From contig CAYONQ010000005.1 in the NCBI GenBank assembly GCA_964405375.1, positions 1 to 54,961 on the forward strand: a DNA stretch of 54,961 bases, written 5' to 3'. The notes beneath the pieces were generated by a model, which was not told where the DNA came from, ran no database searches, and saw nothing but the letters and a program-made list of their open reading frames with translations. This DNA comes from CAYONQ01 sp964405375. GTDB lineage: Bacteria > Planctomycetota > Phycisphaerae > Sedimentisphaerales > Anaerobacaceae. Shown here piece by piece: positions 6,977-14,572 of the stretch (within the stretch, counting starts at the first letter, position 1; each line of letters starts with the position of its first letter). The translations under genes and the position numbers were made by a program.

Positions 6977-8026
6977 CTATTCGGATAAAATTTCTTTCAA
7001 GGCGGAAAGCAGTTTATTATTTTGTTCGCTTGTGCCAACCGTTATTCTCAGTTTATCATTCAGGCCAGGCGAATCAAAGTACCTCACATAGATACTGCGC
7101 TGCGTTAGTTTATCATAAATTTCGCTTGCTTTGTAGGTTCGGCTTTTGGCGAGGAGAAAATTTGTGAAACTGTCCGGCACTTCAAATTCGAGCGTTCGCA
7201 ATTTCTCGGTCAGTCTTTTGCGTTCTTTCTTTACTTTTTCTATGGTCTCCTTGAAGTAGCTACGGTCTTTTATCGCTGCGGTGGCGGCGGCGATAGCGAG
7301 GGCATCGACATTGTAGGAGTCCTTTACCTTCATCAGGCCGGCGATTAAATCGGGATTGGCGATGGCGTAACCGAAGCGGATGCCGGCCAGTGAATAACCC
7401 TTGCTCATCGAGCGAAGTATGATTACGTTGTCGAAGTTTTTGGCCAGCGCAGCGCAATTTTCCTCTGCGAAGTCCACGTAGGCCTCATCGAGCAATAATA
7501 CGCCGGCGGTTTCATCCGCCAATGAGGCCAGCTCATTGACGCTTACAATGGTGGCGGTGGGTGCATTGGGGTTACAGACGATGGTCAGGGCGGCGCCGGT
7601 GCCGGTTAGCTTGGCGGGGAGGTTAAATTCACTGTCGAAGGGGATTTCAATGGCGCTACAATTCTGCAGATTTGCCAATACGGGATATAATGAATATGTA
7701 GGGACGGGATAAGCAACAGGATGTTTCCTGTCGCAGAAGGCACGGAAGGCAATAGTAAGCAGCTCATCTGCCCCGTTGCAGCAGATAATATTGTCGGCTG
7801 AAAGATCGTTGACCTCCGCCGCCGCCTTGCGGAATGCGTTTGCGAGCGGGTCCGGGTATCGGCGAAGCTGGTCGGGGGAAACGGCTTTTACGGCCTGTAA
7901 GACCACCGGCGAGGGTGGGTAGGGGTTTTCATTGGTGTTGAGCTTAACTACATCGTCAGTTTGTAGTGGCTGAATACCCGGCTTATAACCTTTCGCCTTT
8001 TCGATATTTTCTCGAAAATATTTCAT
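6977..8026 (-). CDS. hisC: histidinol-phosphate aminotransferase
   Basis: PLP-dependent fold-type I aminotransferase making histidinol phosphate from imidazole-acetol phosphate. At 349 residues it has the substrate region LNTNENPYPPSP, the Asp-containing LLLDEAYVDFA that contacts PLP, and the Schiff-base lysine in ILRSMSKGYSLAGIRFGYA. It is the first gene of the run hisC-hisB-ispF-cysS-ruvC-ruvA-ruvB. The 268-nt upstream spacer contains repeats and, presumably, the promoter, though I cannot identify one with confidence. Confidence 0.96.
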   Translation of the reverse strand: MKYFRENIEKAKGYKPGIQPLQTDDVVKLNTNENPYPPSPVVLQAVKAVSPDQLRRYPDPLANAFRKAAAEVNDLSADNIICCNGADELLTIAFRAFCDRKHPVAYPVPTYSLYPVLANLQNCSAIEIPFDSEFNLPAKLTGTGAALTIVCNPNAPTATIVSVNELASLADETAGVLLLDEAYVDFAEENCAALAKNFDNVIILRSMSKGYSLAGIRFGYAIANPDLIAGLMKVKDSYNVDALAIAAATAAIKDRSYFKETIEKVKKERKRLTEKLRTLEFEVPDSFTNFLLAKSRTYKASEIYDKLTQRSIYVRYFDSPGLNDKLRITVGTSEQNNKLLSALKEILSE

Positions 8027-8057
8027 AGTTCACTTCGGCAAGCTCAGTGTAAACTCC

Positions 8058-8169
8058 GTTCATTGTTCATTGTTTCCGCCAGCGGCGGATTTGTTGTGCG
8101 TATTGCATTTTATAAGATTGCCACGCTCGTCCCCGCACCGCGTGGGGTGCGGGGCTCGCTCGCAATGAC
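8058..8169. repeat. short heptamer run plus GATTGCC...CAATGAC palindrome
   Basis: Two identical heptamers (GTTCATT at 8058-8071) and a diverged third precede a palindrome at 8116-8169, whose outer arms GATTGCCACGC and GCTCGCAATGAC enclose an inner hairpin, CCCCGCACC / GGTGCGGGG. The 268-nt spacer between hisC and accD holds no gene that I can support. Confidence 0.55.
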
Positions 8170-8294
8170 ATTCCTATCTGCTGCACGCTATACGCTATTT
8201 TTTCAGATTATACGGGTATTTGGGTGGAAGTGAAAGAGGGATTTGGGGATATTTACGGGATGATAATCACTTAGAGGCAATCGGCGGGAAAAGT

Positions 8295-9140
8295 CTATTT
8301 CTGGCAGTAGTCTATTAGTCGTGCGATTTCGCTTCGGAGGTCTTTTCGGTGTACAATCATATCGACGAAGCCGTGCTCGAGCATAAATTCGGCAGTCTGG
8401 AATCCCTCCGGCAGCTCGACCTTTATCGTCTCGGCGATTGTTCGCGGCCCTGCGAAGCCAATCAGGGCGCCGGGCTCGGCTATTGTACAATCGCCCAGCA
8501 TTGCGAAGCTCGCCGTTACTCCGCCAGTAGTGGGGTCTGTCAAAACCGCAATGTAAAGCCCGCCGGTGTCGTCGAATTTTGCCAGTGCGGCGGAGGTTTT
8601 GGCCATCTGGCCGAGCGACACAGCTCCTTCGTGCATTCTCGCCCCGCCTGAGCAGCATACCGCCACGAGGGGCAGCGAATCAGCCATCGCCATATCGACG
8701 GCTGCACAGAGTTTTTCGCCGACCACAAATCCCATCGAGCCCATCAGGAAGTTCGGCTCCATCACTGCGAGGATGAGGGGTCTTCCCTTGATGAAGGCCT
8801 TTCCGATGCGCATTGCCTCATTGGCGCCGCATTTTTTCTCGTCGGCCTTTAGTCGCTGCTTATAGGTGGTGTCTCTGAACTTAAAGCCGAGGGGGTCATC
8901 GGTTTTGAGGTCGGTTAAAACTTCCTGAAAGGAATCCTCGTCGGTTAGATACTTAATTCGGGTTGCCGCCTCGATTCGGAAGTGATGATTACATTCCGGA
9001 CAGACATTGAGATTTTTCTCGACGGTGGATTTGTAGAGCATATGCTCGCATCCGGAGCATCTTATCCAGAGCCCTTCGGGGATTTCTCTTCTCGGCCTTG
9101 ACGAAAGGCCGTTCCAACTGGATTTTGCTTCTTTGGCCAT
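8295..9140 (-). CDS. accD: acetyl-CoA carboxylase carboxyltransferase subunit beta
   Basis: AccD, with AccA, transfers the carboxyl group from biotin to acetyl-CoA to give malonyl-CoA. The 281-residue protein has the N-terminal zinc ribbon (WIRCSGCEHMLY and NVCPECNHHF) and the crotonase-like carboxyltransferase core, with GARMHEGAVSLGQMAK, LTDPTTGGVTASFAMLGD and GFAGPRTIAETI. I chose the ATG at 9140. The open frame extends 54 codons further, but that stretch translates the mobile repeat at 9150-9320 and is not protein-like. No strong ribosome-binding site precedes 9140, presumably because the element inserted nine bases upstream. Confidence 0.95.
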   Translation of the reverse strand: MAKEAKSSWNGLSSRPRREIPEGLWIRCSGCEHMLYKSTVEKNLNVCPECNHHFRIEAATRIKYLTDEDSFQEVLTDLKTDDPLGFKFRDTTYKQRLKADEKKCGANEAMRIGKAFIKGRPLILAVMEPNFLMGSMGFVVGEKLCAAVDMAMADSLPLVAVCCSGGARMHEGAVSLGQMAKTSAALAKFDDTGGLYIAVLTDPTTGGVTASFAMLGDCTIAEPGALIGFAGPRTIAETIKVELPEGFQTAEFMLEHGFVDMIVHRKDLRSEIARLIDYCQK

Positions 9141-9142
9141 AA

Positions 9143-9327
9143 TAAGGTACTCAAACTGACCGTCGGTCAGTTTGAGAATGCAAAAATCAAAGTTAAAAAT
9201 GCAAAACTGCGGAATCCCGACTCTGTCGGGATGGCTATTTTCATTATAGTTTTGTTTTCCATAATTGTGTATCACATAATGGTTTATATCGGTTCTTGGC
9301 AATAAATCGGTCAGTCTGAGTAAGGTA
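9143..9327. mobile_element. CTCAAACTGACCG-ended element, copy A, with 7-bp target duplication
   Basis: The 171-bp element occupies 9150-9320. Its left end CTCAAACTGACCG (9150-9162) is the inverse of the right end CGGTCAGTCTGAG (9308-9320, one mismatch). A second inverted copy at 9164-9176 makes a 13-bp hairpin at the left end. Next come a heptamer array (ATGCAAA, AATCAAA; 9178-9212) and a hairpin ATCCCGAC / GTCGGGAT (9214-9232). TAAGGTA directly abuts both sides (9143-9149, 9321-9327), the signature of transposition. It codes for nothing recognisable, so it is MITE-like. Confidence 0.8.
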
Positions 9328-9365
9328 TATGAGATTTTACCAGAATTTTGCTGCTTTTGCTATAA

Positions 9366-9468
9366 AAATTAGCTGCAGGCCCCGTTAGATGGAAAAAACT
9401 GCGAAATGAATGTACAGACCAAGTTTCGCACAAGATTCCATATAAATCTCTAACGGCCGAAATTAGCT
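9366..9468. mobile_element. 85-bp palindromic element with 9-bp direct repeats
   Basis: AAATTAGCT occurs at 9366-9374 and 9460-9468. Between them three nested stems can form: CCGTTAGA / TCTAACGG (9382-9389, 9449-9456), TGGAA / TTCCA (9390-9394, 9436-9440) and TGCGAAA / TTTCGCA (9400-9406, 9424-9430). The direct repeats look like a target duplication and the right one overlaps the rpe stop. It could equally be a structured RNA or a terminator for rpe. Confidence 0.6.
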
Positions 9469-10140
9469 AACGGGGCAGGCGTTGCGGATGGCGTTTATTG
9501 CGGCGATACGGTCGGGTTTTGCGAATATGGCGTTGCCTACAACAAGTGTGTCGGCACCGTAGGAGACCACAATCGGTGCTGTTTTGGGGTCTATACCGCC
9601 GTCAACCTCTATTCGGATGTCAGGGCCGACAATTTCTCTTATTCGGGCAATTTTTTTCGCCGCCTCCGGCATAAACTTCTGTGCGCCGAAGCCCGGATGG
9701 ACGGTCATCACAAGGACCATATCGCAAAGGGGCGCAATTTTTTCTACGGCCTCGACGGGTGTTTCGGGATTCAGACATATTCCGGCGGTAACATCAAGCT
9801 TGTGCAGTTTATCGATGAGTTTTTCCGGCTCGTCGGCGGCCTCGATATGAAATGTTATGTGATTAACACCTGCTTTAACAAAGTGCTCGGCGTATTTAGC
9901 CGGATTACTTATCATCAGGTGGCTGTCGAAAACGAGTTTGCTGTGCTTGCGCAGCTTTGCGATGACGGGCGGGCCGATTGTAATGTTCGGCACGAAGTGG
10001 CCGTCCATAACGTCGAGGTGCACGATATTGACGCCGGCTGACTCGACCTGCGCTATTTCGTCGGCCAATCTGGCGAAGTCTGCGCTCAGTATCGACGGTG
10101 CAATCTCAATTGTTCCTGCTTTAGGCAGTTTTTTAGCCAC
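9463..10140 (-). CDS. rpe: ribulose-phosphate 3-epimerase
   Basis: Interconverts ribulose 5-phosphate and xylulose 5-phosphate in the pentose-phosphate pathway. The 225-residue TIM barrel shows the metal ligands and signatures in order: SILSADFARL, VHLDVMDGHFVPNITIGP, FDSHLMI, MTVHPGFGAQKF and EVDGGI near residue 178 with the catalytic Asp, then the phosphate site VVGNAIF. Length is normal. It stands alone on the minus strand, with a repeat-bearing 124-nt spacer upstream. Confidence 0.96.
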   Translation of the reverse strand: MAKKLPKAGTIEIAPSILSADFARLADEIAQVESAGVNIVHLDVMDGHFVPNITIGPPVIAKLRKHSKLVFDSHLMISNPAKYAEHFVKAGVNHITFHIEAADEPEKLIDKLHKLDVTAGICLNPETPVEAVEKIAPLCDMVLVMTVHPGFGAQKFMPEAAKKIARIREIVGPDIRIEVDGGIDPKTAPIVVSYGADTLVVGNAIFAKPDRIAAINAIRNACPVS

Positions 10141-10164
10141 GGAGTATTCCTTTTATTTTATAGC

Positions 10165-10191
10165 CACAGAGAACACAGAGCTCACAGAGAA
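10165..10191. repeat. 9-nt tandem repeat (CACAGAGAA)
   Basis: Three 9-nt units, CACAGAGAA, CACAGAGCT and CACAGAGAA, in the rpe leader. The period is nine, not seven. Confidence 0.65.
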
Positions 10192-10264
10192 TTATTTTTC
10201 TATTTCCTTAATGTTAAGTTTCGTCCTTCTTATTGAGCATAAACCTACGGGTGACTTCGGCTTT

Positions 10265-10822
10265 TTAATTTTTTAGCAACCTCTTTAGTTCGTTGCATAT
10301 TCTCATATCCTCGGCCTGGTCGGATAACTTTCGGGCCCAGGTTTTGAGGTAGCTGATGTCAAGTTTTTCCTTATGGCGGAGGATGACTTTCTCGGCGTCT
10401 AATAAATCCTGTTTTCGTCCGGGGACAATTTTAAACAGAATTAAGTCCTCAGGGGTAGGGAAAAATGCTTTTATACCATATAAGCGAATTGCCTTTCTCC
10501 TGTCAAATGCCTGGCTTTCCAAATCGGTTGAGGCAATAATAAAGTCGATATGAAAATCTCCATAGTTTATCTGGAAGGTGCCGGTCTGCTGTACTGTTCT
10601 AAGGCACTTTTTTTTGGAGACTTTAAAGCCGATTTTTTTTGCTTTATCTAAGAAAACAGGGACATCCTCCTGGTCAAGAATTATATCAACATCTACATCG
10701 CCTGTAACCCTGGGCTCGCCCAAGGTTCCTGCAGCGATACCTCCAATTATCAGGTATTTGTAATTTTCCCTGTTCAGAAAGGTTACAACTTTTTTATAGA
10801 CTTTATCTAACAAAACTCTCAT
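10265..10822 (-). CDS. nucleotidyltransferase-fold protein (AbiEii/DUF6036-like)
   Basis: This 185-residue protein has the minimal nucleotidyltransferase signature: a glycine pair in YLIIGGIAAGTLGEPR and the metal-binding pattern TGDVDVDIIL, with a third acidic position in FHIDFIIAS. That matches the AbiEii/MNT-like class of small nucleotidyltransferases, many of which are toxins or antitoxins that nucleotidylate RNA or a partner. It overlaps the upstream small gene by four bases (ATGA), so the two are co-translated. The fold is confident; substrate and role are not. A two-gene toxin-antitoxin-like module is my inference. Confidence 0.75.
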   Translation of the reverse strand: MRVLLDKVYKKVVTFLNRENYKYLIIGGIAAGTLGEPRVTGDVDVDIILDQEDVPVFLDKAKKIGFKVSKKKCLRTVQQTGTFQINYGDFHIDFIIASTDLESQAFDRRKAIRLYGIKAFFPTPEDLILFKIVPGRKQDLLDAEKVILRHKEKLDISYLKTWARKLSDQAEDMRICNELKRLLKN

Positions 10823-11043
10823 ATTTTTCGTTTCCTGCTCAGCGCATTTTTTAGGCCAATCGGATTATCTTTAGGGAAATTTTTGCGCCATTCCCAGATA
10901 AGCTCTGAGGAAATCAATGCCTCCTCGAGCTGCATTGCCTTCTTCAGGGATAGATTCTTCAGCCACCGCTTCTTTTCTTCGTCGGCCTGTTTAAACCTGC
11001 TTTTGTCCAGTAAGCCCTTATTGTTTTTAAGTCGCTTCATCAT
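10819..11043 (-). CDS. small basic hypothetical protein paired with nucleotidyltransferase
   Basis: About 74 residues, rich in Lys and Leu, with central helix-like segments (KRWLKNLSLKKAMQLEEALI, LIWEWRKNFPKDNPIGLKNA). I do not recognise a named domain, though small proteins with this N-terminal LSLKKALQLEE-type helix commonly precede nucleotidyltransferase genes. Starts at 11043 or 11040 are both possible (two adjacent ATGs); a TTG at 11058 is also in frame. The four-base overlap with the nucleotidyltransferase argues that the two function together. Confidence 0.6.
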   Translation of the reverse strand: MMKRLKNNKGLLDKSRFKQADEEKKRWLKNLSLKKAMQLEEALISSELIWEWRKNFPKDNPIGLKNALSRKRKI

Positions 11044-11079
11044 CAGGGATACTAACAACTAAGCTGTTCACAGTCAAAC

Positions 11080-11110
11080 AAAAATGGCCGCAAGTATAAT
11101 ACTTGCGGCC
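11080..11110 (-). terminator. Rho-independent terminator after pgk
   Basis: Eleven-bp perfect stem GGCCGCAAGTA / TACTTGCGGCC with a 3-nt loop, followed on the minus strand by ATTTTTGTTTG. It is 50 nt past the pgk stop. Confidence 0.9.
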
Positions 11111-11160
11111 AATTGTCATTCCTGCAAGGTTGAAATCTATTTTTTACTTTGCCAGAGGAA

Positions 11161-12399
11161 CTATTTTTCATCGAGTATTTCGAGGCATTTGAATTTTTTT
11201 CCTTCGAGAAATTCGAGTGATGCGCCGCCGCCGGTGGAGATGTGGCTGACTTTGTCTTCGAGTCCGAGTTTCTGGACGGCACTTGCGCTGTCGCCGCCGC
11301 CGATGATGCTACGAGCACCGTTTTGGGTTGCCTTGGCGACGGCAGCTGCAACGGCCTTTGTTCCCTGGTCAAAAGGTGACAGCTCAAAGACGCCCATCGG
11401 GCCGTTCCAGACAATCGTCTTTACGCCTTCGAGCTTTTCGACAAATAGCTTTCTGGTCTGCGGGCCGATGTCCATACCCTGCCAGTCGGGCTCGATGTTT
11501 CCAGTGACTATCTTGTGCTCGGCGCCGGCCTGGAATTCTTTTGCCACGACCGTATCGACCGGCAGGACGATTTCACAGCCGACATCCTTGGCCTGTTCCA
11601 GTAGAGTGGTGGCTTTATCAAGAAAACCGTCCTCGCATAAGCTTTTGCCGACGGCCTGGCCCTGGGCTTTGAAGAATGTATAGGCCATTGCCCCGCCAAT
11701 GAGGATGCAGTTGACCTTATCAAGCAGATTTTCGATTACGCCTATTTTGTCGGAGACCTTCGCTCCGCCTAATATCGCTACGAATGGCCTTTCAGGGTTG
11801 CTAAGCGTTTCGCCGAGAAACTTCAATTCCTTTTCTACCAGAAAGCCGATGACGCGGGGTTTTCCTTCCATCATTAAGGGTACGGTGTACATTGAGGCGT
11901 TGTCCCTGTGTGCGGTGCCGAAGGCGTCGTCAACGTAGATATCCGCCAGGCCGGCAAGCTCTTTTGCGAAATTGTCTTTGGCCTGACGCAGCTGTGTGTC
12001 TTCCTTGGCCGCTTTGTCCTTTATCGTCTCTTCCTTGTGGAAGCGGAGATTCTCCAGCAGCATACAATCGCCGGTGTTAAGTGCTTTCGCTTTGGCCTTT
12101 GTCTCGGCGCCAATACAGTCGTCGGCGAAGATGACTTTTTTGTCGAGCAATTCCGAGAGTCGCTTTGCCACCGGCGCAAGAGAGAGCTTTTCGTTTTTTT
12201 CTCCACCCGGTCGGCCAAGATGGCTCATAAGAATTAAGGCGGCGTCTCGTTGGAGGATGCTCTTTGTAGTAGGTATGGCCTTGACGATTCGGTCATCGCT
12301 GGTGATATTACAGTCGTCGTCGAGCGGGACGTTGAAGTCGCAGCGCATCAGGATCCGTCTGCCGGTGACGTCAATATCGGCAACAGTCTTTTTAGCCAT
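11161..12399 (-). CDS. pgk: phosphoglycerate kinase
   Basis: Glycolytic enzyme making ATP and 3-phosphoglycerate from 1,3-bisphosphoglycerate. The 412-residue protein carries MRCDFNVPLDD, the substrate-binding LMSHLGRPGG, the ADP-site AILGGAKVSDKIGVIENLL, VWNGPMGVFELSPFD and C-terminal GGGDSASAV with STGGGASLEFLEGK. Length is typical. AGAGGT precedes the ATG. It follows gap on the same strand, separated only by a heptamer array at 12413-12475, and ends at a strong terminator. Confidence 0.97.
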   Translation of the reverse strand: MAKKTVADIDVTGRRILMRCDFNVPLDDDCNITSDDRIVKAIPTTKSILQRDAALILMSHLGRPGGEKNEKLSLAPVAKRLSELLDKKVIFADDCIGAETKAKAKALNTGDCMLLENLRFHKEETIKDKAAKEDTQLRQAKDNFAKELAGLADIYVDDAFGTAHRDNASMYTVPLMMEGKPRVIGFLVEKELKFLGETLSNPERPFVAILGGAKVSDKIGVIENLLDKVNCILIGGAMAYTFFKAQGQAVGKSLCEDGFLDKATTLLEQAKDVGCEIVLPVDTVVAKEFQAGAEHKIVTGNIEPDWQGMDIGPQTRKLFVEKLEGVKTIVWNGPMGVFELSPFDQGTKAVAAAVAKATQNGARSIIGGGDSASAVQKLGLEDKVSHISTGGGASLEFLEGKKFKCLEILDEK

Positions 12400-12412
12400 T
12401 TCTTACCTCTTT

Positions 12413-12475
12413 AGAAGTCAGATGTCAGAAGTCAGAAATCAGAAGTTTTCTTTTTTCTGTCCTCTGTTTTCTGAC
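12413..12475. repeat. heptamer array 6 with internal strand switch
   Basis: Nine 7-nt units in unbroken phase. The first five are AGAAGTC variants; after a T-rich unit the last three are TTCTGTC, CTCTGTT and TTCTGAC, the reverse complement of the first type. The array can fold into an imperfect hairpin and fills the gap-pgk intergenic space, touching the gap stop codon. Confidence 0.85.
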
Positions 12476-13488
12476 TACATTTTTGCCATTTTCTCCATAA
12501 TATCAACGGTTCGGTTCGAATAGCCCCACTCGTTGTCATACCAGCTTACGACCTTGACGGTTTTTCCGATGACCATTGTGCAGAGCGAATCGAAGATGCT
12601 GGAGGCGGGGTGATTTATGATGTCACTGCTGACAATCGGCTCATCACAATAGACGAGGATGCCCTTCATCGGCCCCTCGGCCGCTTTTTTCATAGCCGCA
12701 TTTACACTATCGACGGTAACATCCTTTTTGACGTTTACCACCAAATCGACGACGCTGCCGACCGGAACCGGCACACGGATGGCAAAACCGTCAAGCTTGC
12801 CGTCAAGTTCAGGGACGACTTTGCCGATGGCCTTTGCCGCACCTGTGGTGGTGGGGATAATGTTGACTGCTGCCGCCCGTGCGCGACGGAGGTCACTGTG
12901 AATCATATCGGCAACTTTCTGGTCGTTGGTATAGGCGTGAATGGTGGTCATAAGACCCTGTTCAATCTCAAAGGCATCGTTGAGGACCTTGGCTACAGGC
13001 GCCAGGCAGTTGGTCGTACAGCTTGCGTTCGAGACGCATTTGACGTCTTTGGTCAGCTTTTCATCGTTGACGCCCAGAACTATTGTCGCCTCGATGTCGT
13101 CTTTTGCCGGGACACTGAGGACGACCTTTTCGGCGCCGGCTTTGAGGTGGTCGCCGTAGCCGCCCTTCGGAGATTCTTTCGTACGGAAAACACCGGTAGA
13201 TTCAAGAACAACCTTTACGCCCATATCCTTCCAGGGCAGTTCTGCGGGGTTTTTGACGGCGAGGACCTTGATTGGCCTGCCGTTGATTATCAGCTCGCCA
13301 TCACCGGCGGCGACGGTGCCGTTCCATTTACCCATTACCGTATCGTATTTGAACAGATGTGCCAGGATTTTGGCATCCGAGAGGTCGTTGACGGCTGCCA
13401 GCTCGAGGTCACCGCCTCTTTGTGTAATGATTCTTGCCACGGCCCTGCCGATTCGTCCGAACCCGTTAATTCCAACCTTTGTCGCCAT
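12475..13488 (-). CDS. gap: glyceraldehyde-3-phosphate dehydrogenase, type I
   Basis: NAD-dependent oxidative phosphorylation of glyceraldehyde 3-phosphate. The 337-residue protein begins with the Rossmann motif VGINGFGRIGRAVARI and contains the catalytic cysteine in SNASCTTNCLAPV near residue 155. TGAAKAIGKVVPELDGKLDG and the C-terminal SWYDNEWGYSNRTVDIM are also present. AAAGGAGAT sits just before the ATG. It is the promoter-proximal gene of gap-pgk. A 294-codon open frame antisense to it is a composition artefact. Confidence 0.97.
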   Translation of the reverse strand: MATKVGINGFGRIGRAVARIITQRGGDLELAAVNDLSDAKILAHLFKYDTVMGKWNGTVAAGDGELIINGRPIKVLAVKNPAELPWKDMGVKVVLESTGVFRTKESPKGGYGDHLKAGAEKVVLSVPAKDDIEATIVLGVNDEKLTKDVKCVSNASCTTNCLAPVAKVLNDAFEIEQGLMTTIHAYTNDQKVADMIHSDLRRARAAAVNIIPTTTGAAKAIGKVVPELDGKLDGFAIRVPVPVGSVVDLVVNVKKDVTVDSVNAAMKKAAEGPMKGILVYCDEPIVSSDIINHPASSIFDSLCTMVIGKTVKVVSWYDNEWGYSNRTVDIMEKMAKM

Positions 13489-13978
13489 TTGTGAATCTCC
13501 TTTTTTAGCAGTGTAACTGCGATTTTCGTTTCTTTACATCGTTTTGTAATAAATGGAATGGCTACTTTATTTGCAACCCCTGCCGCTGTCAAGATTTTAT
13601 TGCCGGCAATCGGTCTTTCAGCTTAAAAATTCATTGTGAGATAAGATGCCGGGGAGGGTGTGAACAAAAATGGCTGGAATCGGGTAGTCAAATCAGGTAT
13701 TATTGACTCAAGCTGACCGTTTCTTCGAAACGGGCCAGTTTGAGCGTCGTTCGTCGCTCGTCCCGCTCCTCGGAGGGGCGGGGCTCGTATTTCGTATGTC
13801 GTGAGTTGAAGCCGACAGCGTCGGCAACTGATTGAACTTCTTATATGATAAGCAATAAAACAAGTTGTATATATTAAATCGGTCAGTTTGAAAATGCAAA
13901 AATCAAAGTTAAAAATGCAAAATTGTGGAACCCCGACAGGGTCGGGATGGCTATTTTCATTGTGTTCAAAGGGATGAG
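13489..13978. other. gene-free spacer with composite repeats
   Basis: Between gap and the unknown gene at 13979 (490 nt, divergently transcribed). About 200 nt next to gap show nothing that I can name and should contain its promoter. From 13707 onward the DNA is repeat-derived (copy B of the CTCAAACTGACCG family, described separately). Confidence 0.7.
13707..13946. mobile_element. CTCAAACTGACCG-family element, copy B, composite
   Basis: A left-type hairpin head runs from CTCAAGCTGACCG to GGCCAGTTTGAG (13707-13744). A stretch of TCG-rich heptamer-like units follows, with a G+C-rich hairpin inside it (about 13746-13808). A right-type end, AAATCGGTCAGTTTGA, lies at 13876-13891. That end continues directly into another copy's interior: heptamers ATGCAAA and AATCAAA (13894-13928) and hairpin CCCGAC / GTCGGG (13932-13946). 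It looks like two copies recombined or nested; no clean target duplication is visible. Confidence 0.6.
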
Positions 13979-14572
13979 ATGTCGAGTTTTGATAAAGAAA
14001 GATTTAAGCAATGCTGGAGAAGGACGGAGGTGATTAGAGAATATCAGCGGATGCTCTATACGTTTGGCGATATGGAGCTGCCTTACATATTTGCCGCTGA
14101 ACACAGCCGACTTAGAGACAGGACGGTTGTTAGAAAGGGGATTGTTCTGATTCAGAAGCCGCATATACTGTTACCGAGGCATTACAGCGGGCCGGAGTTT
14201 AAAGAGGGTTTCGAGCACGCTGATGTGATTCCTGCCGAGGCCGCTTATGTTTTCAGGGCCATGCAACTGCCTTACTCTCATATAACCAATGAACCAATAG
14301 CCGAGGAGCGGATGGAATACGGGAGTTTGGGAGATGTTCTGGATAGGTTTAGTTTAGAGATGGAGAGCCAGGAGGATACAGAAACGGGGCTTATAAAAGG
14401 TGTTCTTGACGGGACGGATATCTCTTTGATGAGATATTCAGTGGGGCTGGTGATTAAATCGGTTCCGGAGAACGTGAGGGAATTTTTTGAGCATATAAGA
14501 AGGCAAAGAGGAGAGCCGATAAGGCCCGACGAAAAGATTACCGACGAGGATATAAGGAGGTTGTTTGAATAG
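13979..14572 (+). CDS. conserved-looking protein of unknown function, 197 aa
   Basis: I do not recognise this protein. The chosen start (MSSFDKERFK) has AAAGGG about six bases upstream; an earlier in-frame start would translate repeat DNA. The sequence is soluble, rich in Arg and Glu, with no signal peptide or membrane segment. Distinctive stretches are YTFGDMELPYIFAAEHSRL, VVRKGIVLIQKPHILLPRHY and PYSHITNEPIAEERMEYG. The C-terminus is charged (RPDEKITDEDIRRLFE). Codon usage resembles that of its neighbours. Its leader consists of a copy of the dispersed repeat. It converges with the OGT-like gene and is probably monocistronic. Confidence 0.7.
   Translation: MSSFDKERFKQCWRRTEVIREYQRMLYTFGDMELPYIFAAEHSRLRDRTVVRKGIVLIQKPHILLPRHYSGPEFKEGFEHADVIPAEAAYVFRAMQLPYSHITNEPIAEERMEYGSLGDVLDRFSLEMESQEDTETGLIKGVLDGTDISLMRYSVGLVIKSVPENVREFFEHIRRQRGEPIRPDEKITDEDIRRLFE

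Noticed and set aside
9141..9302. 54-codon N-terminal extension of accD
   Set aside because: It translates the mobile element at 9150-9320, and the normal zinc-ribbon AccD start follows at 9140.
12610..13494. 294-codon open frame on the plus strand
   Set aside because: Exactly antisense to gap, which has full family motifs and a ribosome-binding site. The antisense translation is low-complexity and follows from gap codon composition.
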